A DNA stretch of 64,000 nt, taken from contig CAJUCZ010000006.1 of assembly GCA_910585375.1 (NCBI GenBank), positions 12,624 to 76,623 of the forward strand. Direction: 5' to 3'. Positions 53,568-61,939 of this stretch are shown one piece after another (the first letter of the stretch is position 1; every line of letters begins with the position of its first letter). Below the pieces are notes generated by a model. It did no database searches, was not told the origin of the DNA, and was given only the letters and a program-made list of their open reading frames with translations. The translations under genes and the position numbers were made by a program. Source of the stretch: an uncultured Alphaproteobacteria bacterium. GTDB taxonomy: Bacteria; Pseudomonadota; Alphaproteobacteria; RF32; CAG-239.

Positions 53568-53768
53568 CTAACTATTCTTCTTGCGCTCAGCGAGGAGCGT
53601 GTTGATTTTTGCTATTTCACGACGGACATTCTTTATTACAGCAGTATTTTGCAATTGTCCAGTAGATTGTTGAACTCTTAAGTTAAATTGTTCTTTTTTT
53701 GCCTCGAGCAATTTATTTTCAAGTTCATTATCGCTCATAGCACGAAGATCTTTTATTTTAGTAACCAT
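53568..53768 (-). CDS. rpmC: 50S ribosomal protein L29
   Basis: A 66 aa two-helix protein at the tunnel exit, the docking site for trigger factor and SRP. 'DLRAMSDNELENKLLEAKKE' and 'NVRREIAKINTLLAER' match. It lies 3 nt after rplP. Confidence 0.96.
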   Translation of the reverse strand: MVTKIKDLRAMSDNELENKLLEAKKEQFNLRVQQSTGQLQNTAVIKNVRREIAKINTLLAERKKNS

Positions 53769-53771
53769 TAA

Positions 53772-54197
53772 TTATTCTCCTTGCTCTGAAGCTAATTTTT
53801 TAACAAACTTTGTTTTAATCGGAAGCTTGGCGGCAGCCAAAGCAAAACCTTCACGGGCTGTTGCTTCGTCAACGCCTTCCGCTTCAAACAAAATCCGACC
53901 CGGCTTAACACGGGCAACCCAGAACTCAACAGAGCCCTTACCTTTACCCATACGAACCTCGGCAGGTTTATCCGACACAGGAACATCCGGGAAAATTCGA
54001 ATCCATATTCTTCCGGCTCTTTTCATCGCACGTGTCAAAGCTCTACGAGCAGCCTCAATTTGGCGAGCAGTGATACGATCCGGTGTAAGAGCTTTCAATC
54101 CGTATGAACCGAAACTCAATTCTGATCCGCCTTTGGCCAAACCGTGAATACGGCCTTTGTGCTGTTTGCGGAACTTAATACGTTTTGGACTTAACAT
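53772..54197 (-). CDS. rplP: 50S ribosomal protein L16
   Basis: A 141 aa protein that organises the A-site on the large subunit. 'MLSPKRIKFRKQHKGR', 'IEAARRALTRAMKR' and 'VRMGKGKGSVEFWVARVKPG' in pieces identify it. Unusually it is separated from rpsC by 155 bp containing a long hairpin; in most bacteria they are nearly adjacent. Confidence 0.97.
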   Translation of the reverse strand: MLSPKRIKFRKQHKGRIHGLAKGGSELSFGSYGLKALTPDRITARQIEAARRALTRAMKRAGRIWIRIFPDVPVSDKPAEVRMGKGKGSVEFWVARVKPGRILFEAEGVDEATAREGFALAAAKLPIKTKFVKKLASEQGE

Positions 54198-54267
54198 TTA
54201 TTCTTTACCTTATTTCTATACATTATGTAGAGGTTTTAGGGTGATAGATAGAGTAGAAAAGAACTGA

Positions 54268-54307
54268 GAAAAAATTTTAGTGTACAAAAAGGTACATGAA
54301 TTTTTTC
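54268..54307 (-). other. Long hairpin between rpsC and rplP
   Basis: A 9-bp outer stem (GAAAAAATT with AATTTTTTC) and a 5-bp inner stem (TGTAC with GTACA) share a small internal loop. It sits in the 155-bp gap between rpsC and rplP. It could be an RNA-processing site, a weak terminator or a remnant of an insertion. The rest of the gap shows no ORF. Confidence 0.5.
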
Positions 54308-54352
54308 GATAGTGAATTTTCTGCTCTAGATGCGCCATAAAACCCTTCATAA

Positions 54353-55021
54353 TTATTTTTGTTCAGCCAACTTCTTATCCTGCGCCATAGGATCGTGAGC
54401 CATAATCTCACCTTTGTAGATCCAAACTTTAACGCCGCAGGCACCATAAGTTGTGTGAGCCGTAGAGGTAGCATAATCAATGTCAGCACGCAATGTGTGC
54501 AAAGGAACACGACCTTCACGATAATACTCGGTTCTGGCAATTTCGGCACCGCCGAGACGGCCGGAACAGCTGACTTTAATACCTTCAGCACCCAAACGCA
54601 GGGCAGACTGCATAACGCGTTTCATGGCACGGCGGAAAGCAACGCGGCGTTCCAGCTGCTGAGCAACGCTGTCTGCTACGAGTTGAGCATCAAGCTCCGG
54701 TTTTCTGACTTCCAGAATGTTCAATTGAACTTCGGCGTCAGTCATTTTCTGAATCTGAGATCTCAGAATTTCAATATCCTGACCCTTTTTGCCAATTACA
54801 ACACCCGGCCTTGCAGAGTGAATTGTAACTCTGGCCTTTTTGGCAGGACGTTCGATAACAATCTTGCTTACACCGGCCTGAGCCAATTTCTCTTTCAAGA
54901 ATTCTTTAATTTTCAAATCTTCGTGCAGATAATCAGCATACTTTTCATCGGCATACCAGCGGGAATCCCAAGTACGGTTAACTCCCAGACGAAGACTTGT
55001 AGGATTAACTTTTTGTCCCAT
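54353..55021 (-). CDS. rpsC: 30S ribosomal protein S3
   Basis: A 222 aa head protein at the mRNA entry site. It has 'MGQKVNPTSLRLG' at the N-terminus, a KH domain with 'GVVIGKKGQDIE' near residue 58 and 'GRLGGAEIARTE' near 170. The ATG at 55021 is the family start; an in-frame earlier start would add 10 residues and overlap rplV. Confidence 0.98.
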   Translation of the reverse strand: MGQKVNPTSLRLGVNRTWDSRWYADEKYADYLHEDLKIKEFLKEKLAQAGVSKIVIERPAKKARVTIHSARPGVVIGKKGQDIEILRSQIQKMTDAEVQLNILEVRKPELDAQLVADSVAQQLERRVAFRRAMKRVMQSALRLGAEGIKVSCSGRLGGAEIARTEYYREGRVPLHTLRADIDYATSTAHTTYGACGVKVWIYKGEIMAHDPMAQDKKLAEQK

Positions 55022-55025
55022 TAAC

Positions 55026-55400
55026 TTACTCCCCACGCTCGGAAACGACAATGGTCAGATTAGAGAAGGGTTTCAAAACTCTGGCTCCTCTGCCGCGACC
55101 TCTGGCGTGCATACGTTTCATTACTAAACCTTTGCCAACATAAGCTTCTTTAACAAAAAGCTTATCAATGTTCAATTGGTGATTGTTTTCAGCATTGGCG
55201 ATTGCAGATTGCAGAACGGCCAAAGCGGTTTTAGCGATTCTCTTCTTGGAAAAGCTCAGCTCGGCAACAGCCTTGGAAGCATTCAAACCACGAATTGATT
55301 GGGCAACGAGGTTCAGTTTCTGGGCACTGGAACGAATAGAGCTGCAATAAGCCATAGCTTCATTTGCGGCCATTCTTCTGGCATCTTTAGTTTTTCCCAT
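55026..55400 (-). CDS. rplV: 50S ribosomal protein L22
   Basis: A 124 aa protein whose loop lines the exit tunnel near the macrolide site. 'RSSAQKLNLVAQSIRGL' and 'HARGRGRGARVLKPFSNLTIVVSE' in pieces match. It lies 2 nt after rpsS. Confidence 0.97.
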   Translation of the reverse strand: MGKTKDARRMAANEAMAYCSSIRSSAQKLNLVAQSIRGLNASKAVAELSFSKKRIAKTALAVLQSAIANAENNHQLNIDKLFVKEAYVGKGLVMKRMHARGRGRGARVLKPFSNLTIVVSERGE

Positions 55401-55402
55401 AA

Positions 55403-55681
55403 TTAACCTCTCTTAGCTTTCTTATCTGCTGCGTGGCCGTAGAATGTACGGGTCGGAGCAAATTCACCAAATTTATGACCAACCATATCCTCCGTAACCA
55501 AAACCGGAATAAATTTGTGGCCGTTATAAACCCCGAAGGTCAGACCGACAAACTGCGGCAGCATCGTAGATCTGCGCGACCAGATTTTAATCACTTCATT
55601 ACGAGTAGTTGCTCTAGCTTTTTCAGCTTTTTTGAGAAGATAGCCATCAACAAACGGCCCTTTCCATACGGAACGTGTCAT
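55403..55681 (-). CDS. rpsS: 30S ribosomal protein S19
   Basis: A 92 aa head protein: 'MTRSVWKGPFVDGYLLKK', 'IWSRRSTMLPQFVGLTFGVYNG' in pieces and 'HKFGEFAPTRTF'. Full length, in order. Confidence 0.98.
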   Translation of the reverse strand: MTRSVWKGPFVDGYLLKKAEKARATTRNEVIKIWSRRSTMLPQFVGLTFGVYNGHKFIPVLVTEDMVGHKFGEFAPTRTFYGHAADKKAKRG

Positions 55682-55693
55682 TAGCGTTTCTCC

Positions 55694-56530
55694 CTATTTC
55701 TTTTTGTTTTCATGACGAGTTCTCATAATGAACTTATCAGTCTTTTTGTTAGTACGAGTCTTAGCACCCTTAGTAGGTTTACCCCAAGGAGTAACCGGAT
55801 GGCGACCGCCGGAAGTACGGCCTTCACCACCACCATGCGGGTGATCAACCGGGTTCATAGCCACACCGCGGGAAACCGGACGTTTGCCGACCCAGCGCGT
55901 ACGGCCTGCCTTACCGAGAGATTTGTTCTGATTGTCGGGGTTGGAAACTGCACCAACGGTAGCCAGACATTCTTCACGGACAATTCTCAATTCACCGGAA
56001 CCCAATTTCAACTGAGCATAGCCGGCATCTTTACCAACCAATTGAGCATAACAACCGGCAGAACGAACCAACTGTCCGCCTTTCCCTGCTTTAAGCTCAA
56101 TATTGTGGATGATTGTACCAACCGGCATATTCTTCAAAGGCATGGCGTTACCCGGTTTGATATCAGCCTTATCGGAGGATACGACTTTATCGCCGGCTTT
56201 AAGTCTCTGCGGAGCGAGAATATAAGATTTTGTACCATCCGTATAGCTGATCAAAGCAATAAAAGCAGAACGGTTCGGATCATATTCAATTCTCTCGACA
56301 GTTGCTTCACAATCAAATTTATTACGTTTGAAGTCGATAATACGAAGTTTGCGTTTATGACCGCCACCGATTCTGCGACTTGTTACGTGTCCGAAATTGT
56401 CACGCCCGCCTGACTTGGTTAAACCGACAGTCAGGGTCTTTTCCGGAGCACCCTTGTAGAGCTCGCTTCTGTCAACAATAACAAGCTGACGAAGCCCCGG
56501 AGATGTAGGCTTATATTTTTTCAATGCCAT
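55694..56530 (-). CDS. rplB: 50S ribosomal protein L2
   Basis: A 278 aa core protein needed for subunit association and peptidyl transfer. 'KKYKPTSPGLRQLVIVD', 'GRDNFGHVTSRRIGGGHKR' in pieces and 'RGVAMNPVDHPHGGGEGRTSGG' (with the functional His) are diagnostic. Confidence 0.98.
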   Translation of the reverse strand: MALKKYKPTSPGLRQLVIVDRSELYKGAPEKTLTVGLTKSGGRDNFGHVTSRRIGGGHKRKLRIIDFKRNKFDCEATVERIEYDPNRSAFIALISYTDGTKSYILAPQRLKAGDKVVSSDKADIKPGNAMPLKNMPVGTIIHNIELKAGKGGQLVRSAGCYAQLVGKDAGYAQLKLGSGELRIVREECLATVGAVSNPDNQNKSLGKAGRTRWVGKRPVSRGVAMNPVDHPHGGGEGRTSGGRHPVTPWGKPTKGAKTRTNKKTDKFIMRTRHENKKK

Positions 56531-56533
56531 ATC

Positions 56534-56854
56534 TTAAATTCCTGTTGTAACATCAATATTTTGGCCTTCAGCCAGAGTAACGACGGCTTTTTTATAGTCA
56601 GAACGCTGACCGATATAGCCTTTAAAACGTTTCTCTTTGCCGAACTGGCGAATAGTATTGACTTTGTTTACTTTCACATTAAAGATTGCTTCAACGGCAG
56701 CCTTAACTTCATCTTTGGTAGCGCTCAGCGGAACCAAAAAAGTTACTTTGCCGGCTTCCGATGCAATCATTGATTTTTCTGTGATTACCGGACGGGTCAA
56801 TGTATCATACATTTTTGCAGTTACGGTATTGTTTGTTTTCTTAGATTTTATCAT
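56534..56854 (-). CDS. rplW: 50S ribosomal protein L23
   Basis: A 106 aa tunnel-exit protein. 'MYDTLTRPVITEKSM' and 'VNTIRQFGKEKRFKG' identify it; the first 14 residues are an extension compared with common forms, so an internal ATG at 56812 is possible. The first ATG overlaps the rplD stop (ATGA), which favours the longer product. Confidence 0.95.
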   Translation of the reverse strand: MIKSKKTNNTVTAKMYDTLTRPVITEKSMIASEAGKVTFLVPLSATKDEVKAAVEAIFNVKVNKVNTIRQFGKEKRFKGYIGQRSDYKKAVVTLAEGQNIDVTTGI

Positions 56855-57483
56855 TTCAATCTATCCTCCAAGCAAGCAACTGCATCTTTGGTCAAGACCA
56901 GTTTGTCTTTTCTCAAGATGTCGTATACATTAGCGCCGATCGTAGGCAAAACATCGACTCCAATAATGTTTCTGGATGCCAATGCAAAATTAGTATCAAC
57001 CTCTTTGCCGTCAATAAACAAGCAGTTCTTCAACCCGCAGCTATTGAGTTTGCCAAGCAAATCTTTAGTTTTCGGAGCTGATAATTTTGCTTCATCGACA
57101 ACAACCAGATTCCCCTCTTTGGCTTTAGCCGAAAGAGCTGTTTTCAAACCAAGTTTTCTGAACTTCTTGGTCAGTTCATGCGAATGATCACGTACAACCG
57201 GACCAAACACAACACCACCTTTTCTAAACTGCGTTCCTTTGTAAGAACCTTGACGGGCACGCCCGCCGCCTTTCTGTTTGAAAGGTTTTGAACCGGTCAA
57301 GGCAACCTCGGAACGGCCTTTAGTCTTGTGGTTGCCGCACTGCAGTCTGGCAAGCTGCCAAACAACAACGCGATGCAAAATATCGGCACGAACTTCCAAG
57401 CCGAAAATCGACTCGTTCAGTTCAATTTGGCCGACACTTTTATTCGTATCTAAACTTAAGATGTCCTGTTTCATATTTTTCAA
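56851..57483 (-). CDS. rplD: 50S ribosomal protein L4
   Basis: A 210 aa protein with a long loop lining the exit tunnel; in enterics it represses the S10 operon. 'GGGRARQGSYKGTQFRKGGVVFGP' in pieces (e.g. GRARQGSYKGTQFRKGG) and 'ALSAKAKEGNLVVVD' match. It lies 10 nt after rplC. Confidence 0.97.
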   Translation of the reverse strand: MKNMKQDILSLDTNKSVGQIELNESIFGLEVRADILHRVVVWQLARLQCGNHKTKGRSEVALTGSKPFKQKGGGRARQGSYKGTQFRKGGVVFGPVVRDHSHELTKKFRKLGLKTALSAKAKEGNLVVVDEAKLSAPKTKDLLGKLNSCGLKNCLFIDGKEVDTNFALASRNIIGVDVLPTIGANVYDILRKDKLVLTKDAVACLEDRLK

Positions 57484-57493
57484 TCCTTATCGC

Positions 57494-58216
57494 TTATGCA
57501 TTTTCAGCCGGAGTTTCAGCCTGAGCTGCAACAGGTTCATCAACTTTCTTCAATCCTGCAGGCATCGGCAATTCAACCTTGCTCGGGATTTTAACGGCAT
57601 CGGTAACATATACCCAGGCATTTTCACCGCCGGGCACACCACCTTTAACCATCAGCAACCCTCTGGCAGCATCAGTGGCAACAACCTTCAGATTTTGAAC
57701 GGTTACACGTTCGTCACCGAGATGTCCGGCCATTTTTTTGCCTTTAAATACCTTACCAGGATCCTGTCTTTGTCCTGTAGAACCGTGAGAACGGTGAGAA
57801 ATAGACACACCGTGAGTAGCCTCCAGACCGGCAAAGTTGTGGCGCTTCATAACACCGGCAAAACCCTTACCTTTGGAGATGCTGCAAACGTCAACGTATT
57901 GACCGGCAACAAAATGTTCTACAGATAATTCATCGCCTACAGAAAGCAGACAATCTTCAGAAACTCTGAACTCTGCCAGTTTTTTCTTAGGCTCAACGTT
58001 AGCTTTGGCAAAATGTCCCTTCAGAGGCTTGGATACATTTTTAGCCTTAATGGCGCCTGTACCAAGTTGTACAGCTGTATATCCATCCCTGTCGAGAGTT
58101 TTAACGTCAACGACTTTCAAATCTTCAACGCTGAGAACGGTAACGGGAACATGAGTTCCGTCACTCTCGAAAATACGAGACATTCCAAGCTTTTTTGCGA
58201 TTAGACCCGTACGCAT
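57494..58216 (-). CDS. rplC: 50S ribosomal protein L3
   Basis: A 240 aa assembly initiator close to the peptidyl transferase centre. 'GLIAKKLGMSRIFESDG', 'GKGFAGVMKRHNFAG' and 'GSTGQRQDPGKVFKGKKMAGH' in pieces are typical. It carries an extra C-terminal tail of about 20 Ala/Glu/Pro residues. Confidence 0.98.
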   Translation of the reverse strand: MRTGLIAKKLGMSRIFESDGTHVPVTVLSVEDLKVVDVKTLDRDGYTAVQLGTGAIKAKNVSKPLKGHFAKANVEPKKKLAEFRVSEDCLLSVGDELSVEHFVAGQYVDVCSISKGKGFAGVMKRHNFAGLEATHGVSISHRSHGSTGQRQDPGKVFKGKKMAGHLGDERVTVQNLKVVATDAARGLLMVKGGVPGGENAWVYVTDAVKIPSKVELPMPAGLKKVDEPVAAQAETPAENA

Positions 58217-58283
58217 TATTATATTTTTCCTTTTCTTAATAGGTTGACCATTTAAAATTCAAAAAGCCAACATTAATTTATAA

Positions 58284-58595
58284 CTACAATTTGATCTCAA
58301 CATTAACACCGGCAGCCAGATCCAGCTTCATCAAAGCATCTACGGTTTGCGGTGTCGGATCAACAATATCAAGAAGTCTCTTGTGAGTACGGATTTCGAA
58401 CTGCTCGCGGGATTTCTTATTAACGTGCGGAGAACGGTTTACCGTAAACTTCTCAATTCTGGTCGGCAGAGGAATCGGCCCTCTGACATTAGCCCCAGTT
58501 CTTTTGGCCGTGTGCACAATCTCTTTGGTAGACAGATCAAGCAGACGGTGATCAAAAGCCTTGAGGCGAATTCTGATATTTTGTGTTTCCATCAT
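58284..58595 (-). CDS. rpsJ: 30S ribosomal protein S10
   Basis: A 103 aa head protein that also acts as NusE in antitermination. 'IRIRLKAFDHRLLDLS', 'GPIPLPTRIEKFTVNRSPHVNKKSREQFE' in pieces and 'RLLDIVDPTPQTVDALMKLDL' match. It heads the cluster; tuf, fusA, rpsG and rpsL are not upstream here. Confidence 0.98.
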   Translation of the reverse strand: MMETQNIRIRLKAFDHRLLDLSTKEIVHTAKRTGANVRGPIPLPTRIEKFTVNRSPHVNKKSREQFEIRTHKRLLDIVDPTPQTVDALMKLDLAAGVNVEIKL

Positions 58596-58757
58596 TTTTA
58601 ATTTTTACCTTATAACTAGACGGCAACAGATTCGATTATCTTATCCTTGCCATCTAAGAATTAAACTAAGCAAACCCTTGGTTCTCAATAGTTTGCGCTA
58701 TGTTTTATATCCTCGCTGCCAGACAGATTCCGCCCATCTCACAGCTACTGTGCGCCC

Positions 58758-58786
58758 TTTGTAACATAGACAAATTCTAATTGCAA
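58758..58786 (-). promoter_or_regulatory. S10 operon promoter
   Basis: On the minus strand, -35 TTGCAA (58786-58781), 17-bp spacer and -10 TACAAA (58763-58758), 163 bp before rpsJ. The hexamers, spacing and flanks recur at the rplQ promoter. The leader of about 150 nt between it and rpsJ has no ORF. Confidence 0.72.
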
Positions 58787-58824
58787 GCAAAAAAATCAAC
58801 TTTTTTCATTTTTTATACAATAAT

Positions 58825-58928
58825 GAATCGCCGCGTCAGACTCTTTTTGAGTCAGATTGACAAATTTTAAAAACCGCGAGTCTAAATTTAATTTTTCGAC
58901 TCAAAAACGACTCGAATTAGCCCGAATC
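58825..58928. promoter_or_regulatory. Cluster of seven GANTC sites
   Basis: GANTC, the target of the alphaproteobacterial CcrM methylase, occurs at 58825, 58839, 58849, 58878, 58898, 58909 and 58924 in 104 bp, where about 0.4 would be expected by chance. The cluster lies between the nadE stop and the S10 promoter. A regulatory or methylation-sensitive role is inference. Apart from this cluster and the promoter I see nothing else in 58596-58969. Confidence 0.5.
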
Positions 58929-58969
58929 GACAAAAGAAAACATCCGTTTCAAATCACCAACCTCTATAC

Positions 58970-59743
58970 TCATAATGCACCTGCCATTTGTCGTCGTTTA
59001 AATGCCGCCAGATGGTATAACCGGATAACTCGCGCAACCGTATCGGCATTCTCGCCTTCGTCAATAATCATTTCGGCACAGCAACCGTCATCAACGTATT
59101 TCTTAAGAATTCCGTCCAAAACCCTGTAAGGCGGCCAAGAATCTTCGTCTTTCTGATCGGCACAGAGTTCCGCCGATGGCGGCCGGTTAATAACGTCGTC
59201 AGGCAAAACGCGGCTCAAACCGTTTCGCCACCGTGCCAACTTGAAAACATCACTCTTGTAAACATTTCCGATAGGCATAATGCCGCCGCAGGTATCACCA
59301 TAGAGCGTACAATAGCCGACAGCTGCTTCTGATTTATTGCCGCAGGCCAAAACCAGATAATTTTTCTGATTGGCATAAGCCATCAGAATTTTGCCGCGCT
59401 CCCTGGCCTGTAAATTCTCCAGCACGATTGGGGCCGGCTTTTCTCCGAATGCCTGTGTCAGGAATTCCGATTGTCTCGCTATTTCCGGATCAATATCCAA
59501 AACTTGATAATCAAAACCGTTCAAATCAGCCAGTTCCTGTGCAATCCGCAAACTCAACTCAGAAGTATGACGTGTTTTCATCATAAGGCAGTGTACGTTT
59601 TCACGTCCCAGAGCTTCAACCGCAAGCACACTGACGATTGCTGAATCCAAACCGCCGGAAAGGCCAAGGATAACATCGCTGAACCCGTTGTCTTTTACAT
59701 AACCGCACAAACCGTTTTTTAACTTGTCCCAAAGCTTTTCCAT
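58970..59743 (-). CDS. nadE: NAD synthetase, ammonia-type
   Basis: Amidates nicotinate adenine dinucleotide to NAD with ATP. The 257 aa protein has the PP-loop SGGLDS near residue 29, 'NLQARERGKILMAYAN' and 'GNKSEAAVGYCTLYGD'. No glutaminase domain is fused, so it should use free ammonia. The C-terminal 'RPPSAELCADQKDEDSWPPY' segment matches the family. It is the last gene of the NAD salvage group, 4 nt after pncB. Confidence 0.95.
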   Translation of the reverse strand: MEKLWDKLKNGLCGYVKDNGFSDVILGLSGGLDSAIVSVLAVEALGRENVHCLMMKTRHTSELSLRIAQELADLNGFDYQVLDIDPEIARQSEFLTQAFGEKPAPIVLENLQARERGKILMAYANQKNYLVLACGNKSEAAVGYCTLYGDTCGGIMPIGNVYKSDVFKLARWRNGLSRVLPDDVINRPPSAELCADQKDEDSWPPYRVLDGILKKYVDDGCCAEMIIDEGENADTVARVIRLYHLAAFKRRQMAGAL

Positions 59744-59747
59744 AAAT

Positions 59748-61226
59748 TTATCTCCCGTATTTGTGCTGATAAGCCTGAATCAGATATTGTTGTTTTTTGC
59801 GGATTTCCTCCGTAATCCCCACACCGTAAACATGCGGATTGCATAACCGCCGGCACTCGGCATCAAGACACTGCAAATTTTCCTTCACCGCATTCTGAAT
59901 ATCCCAAAGACTGCGTGCTTTATGCCTGATATCAACCTTCCCGTCAACAACGACATCTTGCAAAAGCCAATATCCGCTTATACCCTTTTCAAATTTCCGC
60001 GGCTGTTGCGTTTCGTCCTGCAAATGATAAGAGACAACCGTCTCCGTAATTTTTCCGTGCCGCAGAGTGTTATTGTCCGGCCGGGCAATAATATCGCCGG
60101 TATACTTGCCGTTTTTTAAAGTCCGCAAAACATTGGTTGAGCCGGGAATAGTCGTTTTTCCCTGTGCTACCTTAATTTTGTCTTTGCCCTGATAAGACTT
60201 GGTTTTATAAACAGCTCCAAGCGCTCCCATATCATCGGCTCGCACCAATTTGGTACCAAGGGCAAAACAGTCAAACGCGGCCTTTTGTACCAAAACCAGA
60301 TTTTCAATAAGAAATTCATCCAAATCATTGGAAGCAATAATCCGCGTATCCTGCTTACCGCTCTCATCCAGAATTTTACGCGCTTCTTTGCTCCAATAAG
60401 CCAAATCACCGGAATCTATCCGAATGCCTTTTAACGGAATACCGGTCTCATCGCTCGCCCGAACCGCGTTTTTAATTCCCTGACGCGTTTCGTAAGTATC
60501 CGGCAACAATATTCCGTCATGAGGATAAGTTTTCAGAAAAGCTTTAAAAGCATCCGTTTCATCTTCAAAAGACATAACCCAAGAATGAGCCATCGTTCCG
60601 CTCGACGGAATGCCGTAATCTCTGGCGGCCGACGGATTGGATGTTGCAGCGCATCCGCCGATAAATGCCGCGCGGGCCGCCGAATATCCGCCAAGTTCCA
60701 TAGCCCTCCGCAATCCGAACTCCATTACCCGGCGTTCCACACCATCGGCACCGGCCGCCAATACGGCGCGGGAAGCTTTTGTCGCTACAGGAAATTGTGA
60801 ATTAACCACATTCAGTAAAGCGGCTTCAACAACTTCCACTTGCCAACTGGGACCGCTGATACTGTACAGCGGCTCATTTGCAAATACCAATTCGCCTTCC
60901 GGAACAGCTTTAACATTTATTGCCAACTTTTCATTTTTAACAAAATTCACAAAATCATCACTGTATAACCGTCCGCCCGCGCTGTTTTTCTTTGAACGCA
61001 GCCAATCAACATCGTCCTTGCTCAAATGCCAGTTGTCAAGCCATTCCAAAACCTCGCCCAATCCGGCCGAAACAATATATCCGCAGTCAGGACTGTTTTT
61101 TCTGAAAAATGCTTCTGAAGTTTTAAAATCGTTATGCATATTGTTTTCAAACCAGGCATTACTCATTGTCCAGTGATACTCATCTGCCCACAAAGGGCTG
61201 CCCTCTGCAATCAAATTTCTTCTCAT
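59748..61226 (-). CDS. pncB: Nicotinate phosphoribosyltransferase
   Basis: Joins nicotinate to PRPP to give nicotinate mononucleotide. The 492 aa protein has 'FGLRRAMELGGYSAARAA' in pieces, the phosphorylated-histidine motif 'SGTMAHSWVM' near residue 218, and 'GIRIDSGDLAYWSKE'. It overlaps pncA by 4 nt (ATGA), so nicotinate production and use are coupled. The length fits the longer bacterial subfamily. Confidence 0.95.
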   Translation of the reverse strand: MRRNLIAEGSPLWADEYHWTMSNAWFENNMHNDFKTSEAFFRKNSPDCGYIVSAGLGEVLEWLDNWHLSKDDVDWLRSKKNSAGGRLYSDDFVNFVKNEKLAINVKAVPEGELVFANEPLYSISGPSWQVEVVEAALLNVVNSQFPVATKASRAVLAAGADGVERRVMEFGLRRAMELGGYSAARAAFIGGCAATSNPSAARDYGIPSSGTMAHSWVMSFEDETDAFKAFLKTYPHDGILLPDTYETRQGIKNAVRASDETGIPLKGIRIDSGDLAYWSKEARKILDESGKQDTRIIASNDLDEFLIENLVLVQKAAFDCFALGTKLVRADDMGALGAVYKTKSYQGKDKIKVAQGKTTIPGSTNVLRTLKNGKYTGDIIARPDNNTLRHGKITETVVSYHLQDETQQPRKFEKGISGYWLLQDVVVDGKVDIRHKARSLWDIQNAVKENLQCLDAECRRLCNPHVYGVGITEEIRKKQQYLIQAYQHKYGR

Positions 61227-61852
61227 CTTGTCTCTCCGCTGTTTTTATTTACAAAGTTAAAAAAACGTTTTTTCTCATTCAAAATCTGCCGAAAAAACTG
61301 CTTTGACGTAATCATCTGTAACCGGCCGCCGGCCAGTGCCTTGGCATATTGAGCTTCGGCAACGACCTCGGGCATCTGCGTTTGGACGCCGCGACACAAA
61401 TCCTCCAAAATCACGACCTTGGCACCGCGCCGCAAAAATCCGTCCATGGCCTGCCGAACGCAGACACCGCTGAGCAGCCCGCAGAGATAAACGTCTTTCA
61501 ACCGCCAGTCCTGTTGCAAAATGCCGTAAGTCTTTTCTTCATTCCACAAATTAGTCGTTGATTTATAAATATCCGTCACCGGAATATTATCCTTAAAATC
61601 GGCAATTTTCTGCCAGCCCCAACTGTAATATACCGTATGCAGAAGATAATCTTCGGCTTCACGCGTATTCTGATAAGTCTCTGCAAAATGAGTATCCGCC
61701 ACATCAATAATTCGGCTGAACATTCCCTTTTGCAGATTTTCGCAAAAACGCCGGTGCTGATAAATAAAATCAGGATTGTTAATTGTCAGCGCCCCTTCGG
61801 GATCGACAAAGTCGTTCTGACAATCTATACGGACAAGAACACGATCTCTCAT
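61223..61852 (-). CDS. pncA: Nicotinamidase (isochorismatase superfamily)
   Basis: Hydrolyses nicotinamide to nicotinate. The 209 aa protein has the catalytic triad Asp10 (DCQNDF), Lys97 and Cys131 (SGVCV), and metal ligands Asp53 and His55 (DTHF). Context with pncB, nadM and nadE makes nicotinamidase far more likely than another isochorismatase. GGGAG lies 7 nt before the ATG and only 2 nt after a segment that can pair with an upstream RNA loop (see the RNA element at 61867-61926). Confidence 0.9.
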   Translation of the reverse strand: MRDRVLVRIDCQNDFVDPEGALTINNPDFIYQHRRFCENLQKGMFSRIIDVADTHFAETYQNTREAEDYLLHTVYYSWGWQKIADFKDNIPVTDIYKSTTNLWNEEKTYGILQQDWRLKDVYLCGLLSGVCVRQAMDGFLRRGAKVVILEDLCRGVQTQMPEVVAEAQYAKALAGGRLQMITSKQFFRQILNEKKRFFNFVNKNSGETR

Positions 61853-61866
61853 GCTTTTTCTCCCTA

Positions 61867-61926
61867 GGCTTATCGGGTTACAAAAACCGCCCCTCTCCTA
61901 TAAGCCCTGCAGAAGACCGGGGGGTT
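61867..61926 (-). ncRNA. Candidate riboswitch, copy 1, in front of pncA
   Basis: Read on the minus strand: an outer stem AACC-CCCC with GGGG-C-GGUU, a GG bulge, an inner stem UCUUCU with AGGAGA, and an 11-nt loop containing AGGGCUUAU. Seven loop bases, GGCUUAU (61906-61900), are perfectly complementary to AUAAGCC (61873-61867), which lies 2 nt before the pncA Shine-Dalgarno GGGAG. The pairing would form an H-type pseudoknot covering the ribosome-binding site. The loop recurs at 62540-62590 with different but still paired stems. The class is not identified; NAD-related ligand is inference. Confidence 0.68.
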
Positions 61927-61939
61927 ATTTGATTAAAAA

